NCBI GenBank assembly: GCA_036873755.1
Contig: JAVTVY010047822.1
Location: forward strand, 62,001-126,000
Direction of reading: 5' to 3'
Length of the DNA: 64,000 nt
From: Hanleya hanleyi
Lineage: Eukaryota > Mollusca > Polyplacophora > Lepidopleurida > Hanleyidae
Positions 31,641 through 42,304 of this stretch are shown here, piece by piece. A program made the translations under genes and the position numbers. Numbering within the stretch: the first letter of the stretch is position 1; each line of letters opens with the position of its first letter. Below the pieces are notes generated by a model that was not told the DNA's origin, made no database searches, and worked only from the letters and a program-made list of their open reading frames with translations.

Positions 31641-33029
31641 TGAAATCTGTTTTCATTATTACTCTCATCATCTAAAAAGTATATGCTTTACGTCGACGCA
31701 TTCCACTGGATTACAGAACGTGGAGGTCAATGGACATCAGTCTGGAAAACAAATGCATCCCGGCCTCACAGACCAGATCAGTCAAGACTTCAGAGTGATG
31801 AAGGAAATAGCCCGCCGCACCGACAGCAGAAGAAGAAAGAAGGAAGAAGGAAGATGACGACCATTCTACCAGTCTGGAATAAAGCGATGAGGGACCATGG
31901 GCTCCCCGCACCGACCACAGAAGAAGGAAGAAAGAAGACGGGGGTCCAGGAACCGATGGTACCGTGGTCACTCAACGAAACGAGTCGTCAAAGACTGTCC
32001 ATAGCTCTTGGACAGGTCCTCGCGAATGGAGGCGAGGCTACCACCACCGCATTGTGGCTGTCGGCTCACCATCTTGCAGTAGATTATCCGGCTCACCATC
32101 TTGCAGCGTCAAATAAGGCTGGAAACTTCAGACGTGAAAATTTAAAGATTCTGCTGTTCATCAACCAATGTTCCTGTGGCATCCGGATTATTTTTTTTTT
32201 ATCCTGAAGCAAACTCGCCCAATGTAATTTGCGGGAACCCTCGACAGAAAGTGGGCTTGTATGGGGCGCCGATATTCCCGGGTGAAATACATAAACCCAT
32301 TCAGAAGACTCCGGTCCGGCCAGTGGTTTTATCTGGACTTAAAATGGATGACAACAGAACACACACATTGCTGTAGATAGCTTTTACTGTTCGCACTTCA
32401 TTTCAGCTTAAAAAATTGTTACGCTGTACCGGTGGCAACATGACAGAGGATCTTATTCTGTAAATTGGAAACCGTCAAACATTCTCTGTTATACTGTCCT
32501 AACAATGGGTACATGATAACAAGTCATCAACTCATCAACTCATGTCACAAGGACAATTGTGACAATGGGACAATCGAATTGTCACCAAACCAAAACACAG
32601 AACTCAAAGTTTGGGTTCCACCGGGTACATGTTAGTGCATTCTATTTATCCACGCTGTTAAACCCTATAGCTGAACACCGAAGATCGAATCTGACGCCTA
32701 CTGGAAATGCAGTCAAATATAATTTCTCACAGAAGTTAACTGACCATGCTTGACCCTACAGGTCACTGGACAGGATGTTTATATTACCAAAACAGTATTC
32801 AGAACCGAAAATAATTCCCTCATGTTAAACTATCAGCCTCGAATATAACATACACCGTACAGCATATACCGATAACGAGGGACAGTAAGAAAAGCTTATG
32901 AAATCATGAATTTTCACTCCAGGAAAAAGTTAATATAATAAAATTGCTGGGACAAGTATGGTGGCTAAAAATCGATATTTCACATATAATTTATGCATTT
33001 ATATGGTGGCCAAGAATGGATATTCCACA
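31641..33029. other. No recognisable gene; one unrecognised frame
   Basis: A 174-codon plus-strand frame (31683-32207) has a purine-rich, charged segment (RQQKKKEGRRK) and a locally duplicated AHHLA phrase but no family that I recognise. The phrase TATGGTGGC(T/C)AA(A/G)AAT occurs twice near 32960-33020 just before the LTR. Nothing else is supported. Confidence 0.4.
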
Positions 33030-33307
33030 CCGAGAACCTACCTTTATCCAGTATAAAATTAGGTGTCCTCTAATTATTTGTGTTGTATCTAGTAAATCCC
33101 GACGATGTTCATAGAAGCTGAGATAGCCTGGTGAAGTTAAATTTTATTTGCCCTCCCGCTCAGTAGAAATGCAAACCGCCATGTTGTTTTCACTGAGCTG
33201 CATGAGATCATCGTCAGCCAATGAGTGACGAGATACCAGCAATGATGTCACACTCAGCCAATCAGCACTGCTTGGATGTTGGTCGTGCTATACTTCTGGT
33301 CGGAGGG

Positions 33308-33343
33308 TATATATACCGCTGACAAACGAGAATCGTCAGTCCT
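33308..33343 (+). promoter_or_regulatory. LTR promoter: TATA box and initiator-like site
   Basis: TATATATA at 33308-33315 is followed 30 bases later by TCAGTCC (A at 33338), which fits an initiator. Both are preserved in the 3' LTR (TATA at 51979-51986). The start of transcription is inferred. Confidence 0.65.
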
Positions 33344-33724
33344 GTCTGGGACTCACAACTGGACACATCTTTAACTCTGAAGGTACTAATAGCGATACCA
33401 CCAGTAATATCAACAACCAAGGTACAAATCACCAAACAGTCACGTCAGATAACCTATACTTGGGTTGGGAATGTTTATTCAAACGTTGTTGTTGAACCAT
33501 CAGTGGGACCATTTATATGGGTAACCATACTGTAAACAAACAAGTGTTAGCATAACGTAAACAAACAATGGTGTTACCATAATGTAAGCAAACAACAGAA
33601 CACCACCCTGTATTTTGCAAGAATATATCTATCTTTCTTGCTGTTACAAATCCGTATCAACTTGGTGTATATTTGGGTTTACCAACCGTAACCATCCACC
33701 ACTGGGACCACTGCCCATCAACAG

Positions 33725-34125
33725 GTGACCGTCGATCGTCAACAGTAAACATCAGTCTGTGACCGTCGACCGTCAACAGTTAACATCCGTCTGTGACTGT
33801 CAATGTAAACAGTGACATTGTCACCACCTACCTGTAAACCGTCCCCAGTCATATCAGCTAATGCACTGTCAACATTGACCGTCAACGTGTAACCGTTCAT
33901 ATATCGATAACCGTCAACCAGTGACCGTTAATTGAACCGTGACCATAACAAGTGACCATCTACAATACATCAGTATTACCGTCAACAGTAACCGTCTAAT
34001 GTCAATTAGTAATCGTTGACCATCAGATAACCATCAACCATATCCCAGGGTTATCAACCAGCGACCGTTGACCAACTACTGATAGATAGTATTGCTGTCC
34101 GCCGACCACTGACCACCGACCACGC
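33725..34125 (+). repeat. LTR subrepeats of GACCGTCAACAGT-like motifs
   Basis: Variants of GTGACCGT, GACCGTCAAC and AACAGTAAACATC recur many times, for example TGACCGTCGACCGTCAACAG twice in succession. The same block is present in the 3' LTR (52380-52800). It may be a binding-site array for a host factor or slippage-derived sequence. Confidence 0.75.
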
Positions 34126-34131
34126 TACAAT

Positions 34132-34146
34132 TGGTGGCAGCGGTGG
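34132..34146 (+). promoter_or_regulatory. Primer-binding site for minus-strand DNA synthesis
   Basis: TGGTGGCAGCGGTGG lies two bases after the LTR end. The TGG start is the complement of a tRNA CCA tail. The priming tRNA is not identified here. Confidence 0.7.
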
Positions 34147-34147
34147 A

Positions 34148-34399
34148 ATGATATTGCAAGCTTTACCCTCCATATCCCAGAAAGGAAATTATATTGTTAT
34201 GGCATCACGGTTTTCCCCAGAATACAAGGGGAAGGGAGACTACTCTAGGGGTACAAAACCAATGGAGAAACGCATTCATGGTGGAGATTTGGATGACAGT
34301 GAGGTAGAATTGAATTTTCAAGCAGCTGATAATCTTGATCATGCTTGTTTAGAAGAAAAAGATGTCTCACCTAGACAGGACTCAACACATCTAAGATAA
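34148..34399 (+). pseudogene. Gypsy Gag, N-terminal fragment
   Basis: An 83-codon frame begins 2 nt after the primer-binding site and contains a lysine/glutamate-rich polar segment (EYKGKGDYSRGTK). A second ATG at about 34200 could be the true start. The frame is cut at 34399 by the 3' tail of the LINE. Gag sequence resumes at 38604, beyond the LINE. No domain can be named in this N-terminal piece. Confidence 0.65.
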
Positions 34400-35038
34400 G
34401 GGATAAGATAAGATAAGATAATTTATTTATAGTCGGTTTGGTACAAAACGATAAAACACTAGCTCGCAGGGAGCTATTGTCACCGACTGTCGGTGCGTAA
34501 ATACAAAGAGTGGGTAGTGTAGAACAATAATAACTTAAAATAATTAACATGTTATAACTTGTATAAATGATCATAGTATTCTATAAAACAGATTCCCGAG
34601 TAATTATAAAGAAGGTAAGATTACTAAATTAAAACGTATTAAAACAGTGATCATTGGTATTTAATAAGGGTAAAACTGATTTTTTAGAATAAGTATTGTA
34701 AAAATAGTGAATAGTAGAATGTATTAAAATTTTCTTGGTGTGTCAGGGTATAAACTAACTTAAAAAATAAAAAAATAAAATAAAATAAAAATAAACAAAA
34801 TAATAATAATTTTCATGGCATAACTTCTAACATTCATTAAAACAGATACCTGAGTAAATTGATTATAAATAATACTAGACAACAAAAGTAATATATATTA
34901 AAATTACTAAAATTAAAACGTATTGAAAACAGCGATCATCAATGTTCAATACGAATAAAACAGACTTTTGGGAAAATGATAAGAATAGTAGTAAATAGTG
35001 AATCACAGTGTTTCTTCCAATTAAAAGTTAAAACTAAA

Positions 35039-36061
35039 TTAAATCCACAAGTTTTTGAGCCTAGATTTAAAAGCAGATAAGGACGGGGCTTCTTTAGTTT
35101 CGTTGTCGAGGTCGTTCCATAGTTTGGCTGCCATGTATGAAAATGAATTTAGTCCATATCTTGTTGTCCTTGCCCGTGATACGTCAACAGTTAAAACTGC
35201 CCTCAGGTTGTAAGAACGGTCTTTTACTTTGAAAAGTTCTTGTATATATGGTGAAGTAAGACCATGTATAGACTTATACACCTCGGTCACTAGCTGTCGT
35301 CTTCTCTTCTGTTCAAGGGTGACCATGTTTGCCCATTTCAACAAGGAATGGTATGTATTAGCATAATCCATATATACACAACGGAGTCCTCTCTCTAGCA
35401 GTTTCTCTAGTCTATTAACATCATAGGCTGTGACCGGAAACCAGACCAGGGGACAATATTCAAAAACAGATCGAACGAAAGATCTTAAAGCTGACAATTT
35501 TACACCAGTATTGAGGACTCTACTAAGTCTTTGAAGAGCGTTCAGCTTTCGTCCTGCTCTAGTGCACACCTGGTCAATATGATTAGAAAAAGATAGTTTT
35601 TGATCAATCGTCACTCCCAGTAGCTTAACACATGATTCTGAAGATATTGTGAGATTTTCTATGGCCACTTGTATTTCTTCAGATGCTCCGGGAGTTGTTA
35701 GCTGGAATTTATCCGGGTTAGCCTGCATTCGGTTTCCCTTGAACCATGATATACACAAACTAGTGTCCACAGACAGAGACTGTATGGCATCCCGGAGTAG
35801 ATTTTCTACAGAGCTGAGAGTGTTATCGTCGGCGTAGTTAAGTAAGGAAGATGTCGGTCCAAGGACAGATCCTTGAGGCACGCCTTTAAAAATGTAGTTA
35901 AAATCACTGACACAGTCACCCAATTTAACCCTCTGCTTTCTGTGACGTAAATATGAAGACACTAGGGTGAGACTTTGGTGTGACATGCCATAGGCGTTAA
36001 GTTTAGCTATAAGCAGATCGTGCGGTAAGCAGTCAAATGCCTTGGAAAGGTCCATCAACAT
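35039..36061 (-). pseudogene. CR1-like LINE: RT palm to C-terminus
   Basis: It contains DLSKAFDCLPHDLL (motif A), FKGVPQGSVLGP (motif B), YADDNTLSS (motif C with both Asp) and LGVTIDQKLSF, then the C-terminal RSVFEYCPLVW region. The stretch between motif B and motif C is only about five residues (TSSLL), where family members have roughly twenty, so an in-frame deletion has removed part of the palm. It shares a frame with 36098-36469, from which it is separated by one TGA at 36098-36100. Confidence 0.9.
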
Positions 36062-36097
36062 GGACGCGACGCTTTTCTTGTTGTCAAGGGCTTTCCT

Positions 36098-36469
36098 TCA
36101 ATCCTCGACAATTCGTAGGAGGGCATATTGACAGCTGTAGCCCTTTCTGTAAGCCGACAACATGGGTGAGAATATCGCTTGAGTATAATCAGATATCTGT
36201 GCATTTATGCATTTTTCAAACGCTTTGGAAATTCCACTGAGAACACTCACAGGACGATAGTTTTCCTTTAGTAAACAGTCACCCTTTTTATGGACAGGGC
36301 GAACTTCGGCCACTTTAAGTTGATCCGGAAAGACACCTCTGTCTATACAATTGTTAATGATGTTCATGACTGGGACAGAGATTACACTGGATGCATCTTT
36401 CAGGAGTCTGGTAGGAATTCGGTCGTGTCCAGAGCATTTGTTTTTCTTCATAGATGATAAAGTATTCAT
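36098..36469 (-). pseudogene. CR1-like LINE: RT fingers segment
   Basis: It contains KCSGHDRIPTRLLKDAS, VHKKGDCLLKENYRPVSVLS and the AYRKGYSCQYALLRIVED segment that precedes the palm. It ends at a TGA where the family has Trp (IVED then W). At its other end a one-base deletion near 36472 separates it from the 707-codon frame. Together these breaks split what was one long ORF2-type protein. Confidence 0.9.
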
Positions 36470-38592
36470 TACTCGGATGAGGTAACGTGTCGAAAATTAA
36501 AAGTGACATTCTCCCTGCAGTTCTCGCTGATCTTTGTCACACTTCCGTGATCCTGGAATTTGTTGATGGAGTAAGCAACGAATTCACTGTTGCTTAGTGA
36601 CAGAGCGTCTGCGTCGATATCGCCGCCGATGTTAGATGCTGCATTAACGAAATAGTCATTGAATGTGTTAGCAACATCGTAATTGTCCACTACAAGGCTG
36701 TTGTCCTCTTCCAGTTGAATTTCTTCTGCAAACGTTCCCTTTTCAGAGAAAAAAGGTCTGATGATTGGATAGAAGTTTTTCCCAGAATCTTCACATTGCT
36801 GGGAAACATGTCTCCGAATTGACGTTCGACGCAGCTTTGTGACTAGGTTTCGCTGGTCACGATACAGTTTCCAGTTCGCGTTCGTTGGGAATCGGTCATG
36901 TTTGTTCTTCATTCGCGATTTTTTCATTATGGCTGAATATAACTCCTTATTCATGAATGGCGGGACATTAGGCCGAACGCGCTTTGTCCTTGATGGTGCG
37001 TGCTTCTCTACTACATCTTGGAATAAACAGTCGAAAAACCAATAACCATCTTCAGCATCGTCGAAAATCTTTCCAACGTGAAATGGCACATGTTCAAGTT
37101 CATGTTGAAATTGAGCTGTATTATAGTTTTTATAGGTTCTGTGGGTAACCAATTTAGGTTTACGTTTCGGTGCGTGTGACCTGAAGACAGAATAAACCAG
37201 GTGATGAAAATCACTGAGTCCCGTATCGATGGTTCCACAGGATTTCACACATCTACTGTTTGGTGTAAGGATCAGATCTATTAAGGTTCCTGCTGGTGTC
37301 TTGAAACATGTCGGACCTTTTACTAAGTTTTTCAGGTCATATGCGTCACAAAAATGATGGAAAAATTGATTGGACGGGGTCCTTCCTCGTGACATGTCCA
37401 CATTAAGATCTCCGAATATAATGATTCTGTCATATTTTGACATGACTCTATTCAGACTGGAAGTTAGCTCCTCTATCAGTACATTATCAGATACTTTCGG
37501 TGGTTTGTATGTTGAGAGTATGAGCCACTTATGTTTGGAGAGGATGACTTCAATTGCCAAGGTCTCTACGTTTTCCATTTCATATCCCCTTTTGCTCCGA
37601 GAGGGAACATCACTACGTACGTACAAAAGCAGACCCCCACCGGCACAGGCTCTGTCTTTTCTGTACATTTTGAAGTTATTAACCCAGAACTGGGCTTTCG
37701 TAAAGGAGGAGTCTATCTTGGATTCTGCTATACATAGGAAATCAATAGATCCAGTTGTCAACATGTTTTGGATAGGTAAAAACGTGTAACGTATACTGTT
37801 TATGTTCAAATATGCAGATATGAAGTTAGACTTATTTTCGTTACGAACATTTTGTATAATGTTACATTCCATTATCTGTTCATCCTCTCCACAACTGGAT
37901 TGAACGCTTTCGTTAAAAAAGCTGTCAGTAAACTGCGGTAGTGTACAACGTTGACAGTACCACTCCTGATTGGACCTGCCAATTTCCTTATAGAAGTTTA
38001 CAGTCATATTTATACACTTGCGGTGATACCATCCGTCGCACATATCACAACAAATAGCCTGCTGATTGTTGCGTACTGTTTTACTACAAGTCCCACAGAT
38101 ATCAGCACTCTTCTGAGTTGTCTCTTCACTTGGCCCCGGATTTACTTCAATATCGCCCGATAGAATTATATTGAACGTAGCACAACTGTTAGTATAATAT
38201 GTAAAAGGCCGGCCGTATTTGTTACGACCAGGACGTTCTGTTTTTGTATGGGTCACTACCTCACAGGCCTGGAAAGTATGTCTATTGTTCCACTCAGGCC
38301 CAAGAGCAATAGCCGTTGATTTGCTGGGCCGGTCGTGTACATGTACCCGCTGTATACAGGCTGTATATGGACTTACGCCATAGTTGACCATCAAGTCCGA
38401 AACAGTCCAAAAGTTGCAATTCAAATTTCTCACCTTTACTGATGGATCTAGTAAAACATTCGAAGATTGTGGATTCCCACATACTTCAGTAAGGTTCTGG
38501 CATACTGAAATGGCTTGTCCGCTTTGTGTTTCTGCTAAATATCCAAGTAATTGCAAGACCACACACACTGCGATCGTTCCACTGGCAGCCAT
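36469..38592 (-). CDS. CR1-like LINE: signal peptide, 2A-like motif, PHD finger, APE endonuclease
   Basis: The 707-codon frame starts at ATG 38592. Residues 5-20 are hydrophobic (GTIAVCVVLQLLGYLA) and look like a signal peptide. Residues 146-154 are GDIEVNPGP, a match to the 2A ribosome-skipping consensus D-x-E-x-N-P-G-P, so an upstream 153-residue product may be released. Residues 166-216 form a PHD-type zinc finger (C-x2-C, C-x2-C, H-x2-C, C-x2-C). From about residue 255 an APE endonuclease follows: LNINSIR, IAESKID, GGGLLLYVR, IIFGDLNVD and GLSDFHHLV, with the catalytic Asn, Glu, Asp and His visible. The frame leaves the RT through a 1-nt deletion near 36472. 2A motifs and dual signal roles are known for some metazoan LINEs; activity here is inferred. 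Confidence 0.9.
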   Translation of the reverse strand: MAASGTIAVCVVLQLLGYLAETQSGQAISVCQNLTEVCGNPQSSNVLLDPSVKVRNLNCNFWTVSDLMVNYGVSPYTACIQRVHVHDRPSKSTAIALGPEWNNRHTFQACEVVTHTKTERPGRNKYGRPFTYYTNSCATFNIILSGDIEVNPGPSEETTQKSADICGTCSKTVRNNQQAICCDMCDGWYHRKCINMTVNFYKEIGRSNQEWYCQRCTLPQFTDSFFNESVQSSCGEDEQIMECNIIQNVRNENKSNFISAYLNINSIRYTFLPIQNMLTTGSIDFLCIAESKIDSSFTKAQFWVNNFKMYRKDRACAGGGLLLYVRSDVPSRSKRGYEMENVETLAIEVILSKHKWLILSTYKPPKVSDNVLIEELTSSLNRVMSKYDRIIIFGDLNVDMSRGRTPSNQFFHHFCDAYDLKNLVKGPTCFKTPAGTLIDLILTPNSRCVKSCGTIDTGLSDFHHLVYSVFRSHAPKRKPKLVTHRTYKNYNTAQFQHELEHVPFHVGKIFDDAEDGYWFFDCLFQDVVEKHAPSRTKRVRPNVPPFMNKELYSAIMKKSRMKNKHDRFPTNANWKLYRDQRNLVTKLRRTSIRRHVSQQCEDSGKNFYPIIRPFFSEKGTFAEEIQLEEDNSLVVDNYDVANTFNDYFVNAASNIGGDIDADALSLSNSEFVAYSINKFQDHGSVTKISENCRENVTFNFRHVTSSE

Positions 38593-38603
38593 TATCGAGA
38601 TAT

Positions 38604-39193
38604 ATGACTGATAGATCAGCAGATTTGCAAGCCTTGAAGGAATCCCTAGAGCATCTCCGTCAAACGGAGAGAGACGTGGTTAAACAAATCAATGAATTTG
38701 AAAAGGCAGACCAGTCCTTGGACAAATCAACAGAGGTTGATGTTTTGAATATTTCCCCTGCACATTCGGCTAGCCAGATTAATAGGGAAGGGTCACGTCA
38801 TGATATATACCCTGCAACCCTTATGTGAGGGATAGACAGTCCCAGCATTCCAGTCAAGCTGGAGATCAGCAATGTGGTCTTAGGCAGGAAAAGGGAATTA
38901 TGCCCATCAGTCATACTGGAGATGACGCAGAACCCAGGCGGGGAAATAACCAACATGTCGCCAACAGATCAGATACAAGCCAACCAAACACAAGGGGACG
39001 GACTTACAATGATCGACAATTTGGTCATGTTGAAGACGACCTGTAAGCAACATTCGATCGTAAAAACAGGCTTGAAACCACAGGACGAAACCACGGTGAC
39101 GGTTATGGGGTAAATGCTCTTAACTGAGGCCAAAGGGACAATAACAGCCCAGATACTGTCTATGATGGGAGTTATCTAGCTTCAGAAGATTTT
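38604..39193 (+). pseudogene. Gypsy Gag, coiled-coil and linker segment after the LINE
   Basis: The segment DRSADLQALKESLEHLRQTE and the following VVKQINEFEKADQS form a likely coiled coil. The frame shifts at about 38825 (ATLM-stop against YVRDRQSQHSS), and the polar Gln/Asn-rich continuation (38825-39046) ends in a stop. Several further stops lie between 39046 and 39190. It joins the N-terminal piece at 34148-34399 across the LINE. Confidence 0.65.
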
Positions 39194-39211
39194 CGAAGAT
39201 ATAGAAAACAG

Positions 39212-40051
39212 AAAAATCCTGCAACTTATGATGGATCAGCAGGATGGCATGACCATCTTGTACATTTCGAGATGGTGACTGAGGTAAACAGATGGGATAA
39301 TGCTACCAAGGCATTAGAGCTGGCTACAAGTTTACGGGGACGGACACAAGGTATCCTTAGTGATTTGGAACCACATCAACGTAGGAACTATAGGGAACTA
39401 GTAGCTGCCCTTACTTCTCGATTTGAGCCAGAGAACCAATCACAGATGTTCCGTGCTCAAATGAAGCACCTTCTGCGGAAAAAGTCTGAACCGCTGACCG
39501 AATTAGCCCAGGATATTAAGAAGTTGGTGCATAAAGCCTACCCAGTAGCCTCGAGTGAAACAAGAGAGAAATTAGCAAGGGATGGGTTCATCTATTCCCT
39601 CAATGATTCTGAATTAGAATGGGCCATTTATCAAGGGAAACCAGCGAGCCTAGAGGAAGCTGGTAAGATTGCGCTGGAGTATGAAGCATTCCAGAATGCT
39701 AGGAAACGTAAATTACAGGGAGCTTCCCTGAGGATGCAACGCGAGAGTCTGGATGATACAAGCAATCTAGAATCAAGTGATGGTAACCATGGTAATGAAC
39801 CGATAATGAACAATCTGGTGGAACAACTTGCCAGGATCGAGACCAGTTTGACAACGGTTGAAACTAAGGACAACAAATCACACAGAAGACCTGGAAAATG
39901 TCATTTTTGTGGAATCGAGGGACACTGGAAGGCTGAATGGCGGAAGCGAAAGCAACAACAGTTCAGGAACAATGCAACTGAAAATGACAGCCATAATAGG
40001 CAAACACGTGGTAACCAACCAAGTACTCCTCAGTCGGGAAATGGTCAGTAG
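39212..40051 (+). pseudogene. Gypsy Gag capsid-nucleocapsid, copy 1
   Basis: The capsid region reads ATYDGSAGWHDHLVHFEM, LATSLRGRTQGILSDL, YRELVAALTSRFEP and LRKKSEPLTELAQDIKKLV, the Ty3/Gypsy retrotransposon-gag pattern. A nucleocapsid knuckle follows (CHFCGIEGHWKAEW), in which the fourth zinc ligand is Trp (TGG at 39938-39940) instead of Cys; copy 2 keeps Cys. The capsid frame itself is open to 40051. It would package element RNA in a virus-like particle. Confidence 0.88.
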
Positions 40052-40850
40052 TTAGTGCCGAGGGCCAGACTTCAGCTAAAACCCCAAATATTGGGCCCAA
40101 TACAGAGAAATTTAGTAAGCAAATCATGATGGTCTTTTCCTACCAACGCAGGTCAATGGAGTAAAAGCGAATTGTCTGATTGACACCGGGTCATCGATTT
40201 CAGTTTTACATCCAAAGAAATATCATACGATTCAAGCGGATCTCCGACCTGCACTTGAACCTGGACATGGTCATATCAAAATGGCAGATGGTGGACTGGT
40301 AAAAATATTGAGACAGACCACCTTGGAATTAAACTTTCTTCCCGACTGGACCACACGACAACTTATGCTCATTGCTGACATAGATGTTCCTGCGGTTCTG
40401 GGTTATGACTTCTTGCATGGACACAACTGTAACCTCCATCATGGGTGGTGGCACTGTGACCGTAAACGATAGACGATTGGAGAGTCGCTTGCCTTCCATG
40501 TTCCGAGTATCTGTGGCAGAAACCGTCATCATTTCACCAAACACCGAGACCATGATACACGGTATTATCAATGCAGACTCCTCAACAATCATGACTGGTG
40601 TGGTTGAAGTGAGTGAACAGTTTGTCCAATCCAAGGGCATGATGCTGGCTAGAGCTATTGTAGATCCAAGTACAGGCCATAAGTGTGGCAAATTTTGAAG
40701 ACTAGCCAAAAACACTGTACAGAGACACGCACATAGCCACTTGTTAACCAATAGACAGAGTAGTTGACGATACCAAAGACAGGGATACAACACATGACAG
40801 ACTGAATCATCCCATGTTGGAGATTTATACCAAGCAGATTTATATCAGAA
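40052..40850 (+). pseudogene. Gypsy protease region, copy 1 (frameshifted)
   Basis: The retropepsin segment reads LIDTGSSISVLHPKKY, with the catalytic DTGS, and later VPAVLGYDFLHGHNCNLHH, the C-terminal flap-proximal motif. A missing A in a run near 40123 breaks the entry frame relative to copy 2, and a frameshift shared by both copies lies near 40440. Past it the second frame continues with NDRRLESRLPSMFRVSVAE. Two deletions (8 nt near 40680 and about 28 nt near 40811) are private to this copy. Confidence 0.82.
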
Positions 40851-40851
40851 C

Positions 40852-42144
40852 TTGAAGCCAAACCTACGGTACCAAGTGCGACAACTCTTGTCAGACCATC
40901 AGGCTGCCTTTGCCAAAGATAATGATGATCTTGGCCGAACCAACATAGTCAAGCATACTATTAACACCGGTGATGTAGCACCAATCAGAATGCACCCTAG
41001 AAGGTTACCACTCTCCAAACGTCAAGATGTTGAGAAGGAAGTTTCATCAATGTTGAAAAAGGATATAGTAGAAGAATCAATAAGTCCTTGGGCCGTACCA
41101 GTTGTTCTTGTGAAGAAAAAAGATTCTTCTCTCCGCTTTTGCGTGGACTATAGACTCTTGAACCTGGCGACTCAAAAAGACTCCTATCCAATTCCGAGAA
41201 TAGACGACTCTCTGGATGCCCTACGAGGTTCAACACTGTTTTCGATACTCGACCTGAAGAGTGGATATTGACAAGTTGAGGTCGATCCAAAAGATGCTGA
41301 GAAAACTGCTTTTTCCACGACGTGCGGTCTATACCAATTCAAAGTTATGCCTTTTGGACTCTGCAATGCTCCTGCAACCTTTGATCGCCTAATGGAAGCT
41401 GTTCTCTCTGGACTCAACTGGCGGACCTGTCTATTGTACTTAGACTACATAATTATCTTCTCTGACTCTTTTGAGACCCATCTAACCAGGCTGAATAAAG
41501 TCCTGTGTAGAATCAAAGAGGCCGATCTGAAATTATCACCAAAGAAATGCCATTTGTTTTGGAAAGAAGTTGAATTTTTGGGTCACATAGTCTCCAGTTT
41601 GGGCATATCGAAAACCAAAACTAGTGCAGTTAAGCAATGGCCAAGACCGACAAGTCATACAGAAGTGCGAGCCTTCATTGGGACTTCTTCGTATTATAGG
41701 CGTTACGTAAAAGGTTTCGCAAATACAGCCAAACCATTGCACAACCTGATGGAGAACGGGAACATATTCAAGTGGACATCAGAATGTGAGGACGCCTTTG
41801 AAAAACTGAAAACAGCACTCACAGAGTCGCCCATATTGGCTTATCCATCCACTGAGAAACCATTCATCCTGGACACAGATGGCAGAAACATAGGTATTGG
41901 TGCTGTCCTGTCAAAGTTAGATGACGAAGGGAAGGAATGTGTCATTGCTTACTTCAGTAGAACCCTAACCACGGCAGAAAGACAATATTGCATTATCCGA
42001 AAGGAACTGTTGGCAGTGGTCGAGGATGTGAAACATTACCACCACTACCTTTATGATTTAAAATTTTTGGTTCGCTTCGACCATGGCGCACTGAGATGGT
42101 TAATGCGGTTCAAAAACCAGAGGGACAAACTGCCCGTTGGATAG
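40852..42144 (+). pseudogene. Gypsy reverse transcriptase - RNase H, copy 1 (stop, YLDY active site)
   Basis: RT motifs include RLPLSKRQDVEKEVSSML, WAVPVVLVKKKDSSLRFCVD, SILDLKSGY, FGLCNAPATFDRLM and LLYLDYIIIFSD. The stop TGA at 41269-41271 replaces the Trp after LKSGY. The active-site YLDD reads YLDY because codon 41446-41448 is TAC, so the second catalytic Asp is gone. RNase H follows (FILDTDGRNIGIGAVLSK, FSRTLTTAERQYCIIRKELL, DHGALRWL). A one-base deletion near 42116 breaks the last part. Both the stop and YLDY are shared with copy 2. Confidence 0.92.
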
Positions 42145-42304
42145 AGACTCTAAGCACATACGACTTCCAGTTGGATATAAAGCAGGTAAACAGCACGAAA
42201 ATGCTGATGGCCTTTCACGCATTCCATGTGATACTTGTGCCTACTGCACAAAACAGAAACAGAAGGGCATGCAGGATAATAACTCCATTCGAGTGATGAC
42301 CAGA

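Larger units (their letters stand above)
33030..34129 (+). repeat. 5' LTR, lacking its first 108 bp
   Basis: It matches 51711-52809 from CCGAGAACCTACC to ACCACGCTACA with scattered substitutions. The first 108 bases of the 3' LTR (from TGTGGCGAG) have no counterpart upstream of 33030, so the left edge has been deleted or replaced. Any target duplication is lost with it. Confidence 0.9.
34399..38603 (-). mobile_element. CR1-like LINE inserted in Gypsy gag
   Basis: On the minus strand it starts about 10 nt upstream of an ATG and encodes an N-terminal secretory-type segment, a 2A-like motif, a PHD finger, an APE endonuclease and an RT. After a 3' region of about 640 bp it ends in TAAATTATCTTATCTTATC, a pentanucleotide-repeat tail. 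It is close to full length. Family placement near CR1/L2 rests on domain order and the GLSDFHHLV and GVPQGSVLGP motifs. Confidence 0.9.

Noticed and set aside
31683..32207. A 174-codon frame as a gene
   Set aside because: It has low-complexity charged stretches, no recognised domain and no splice or start evidence. It is kept only as a note.
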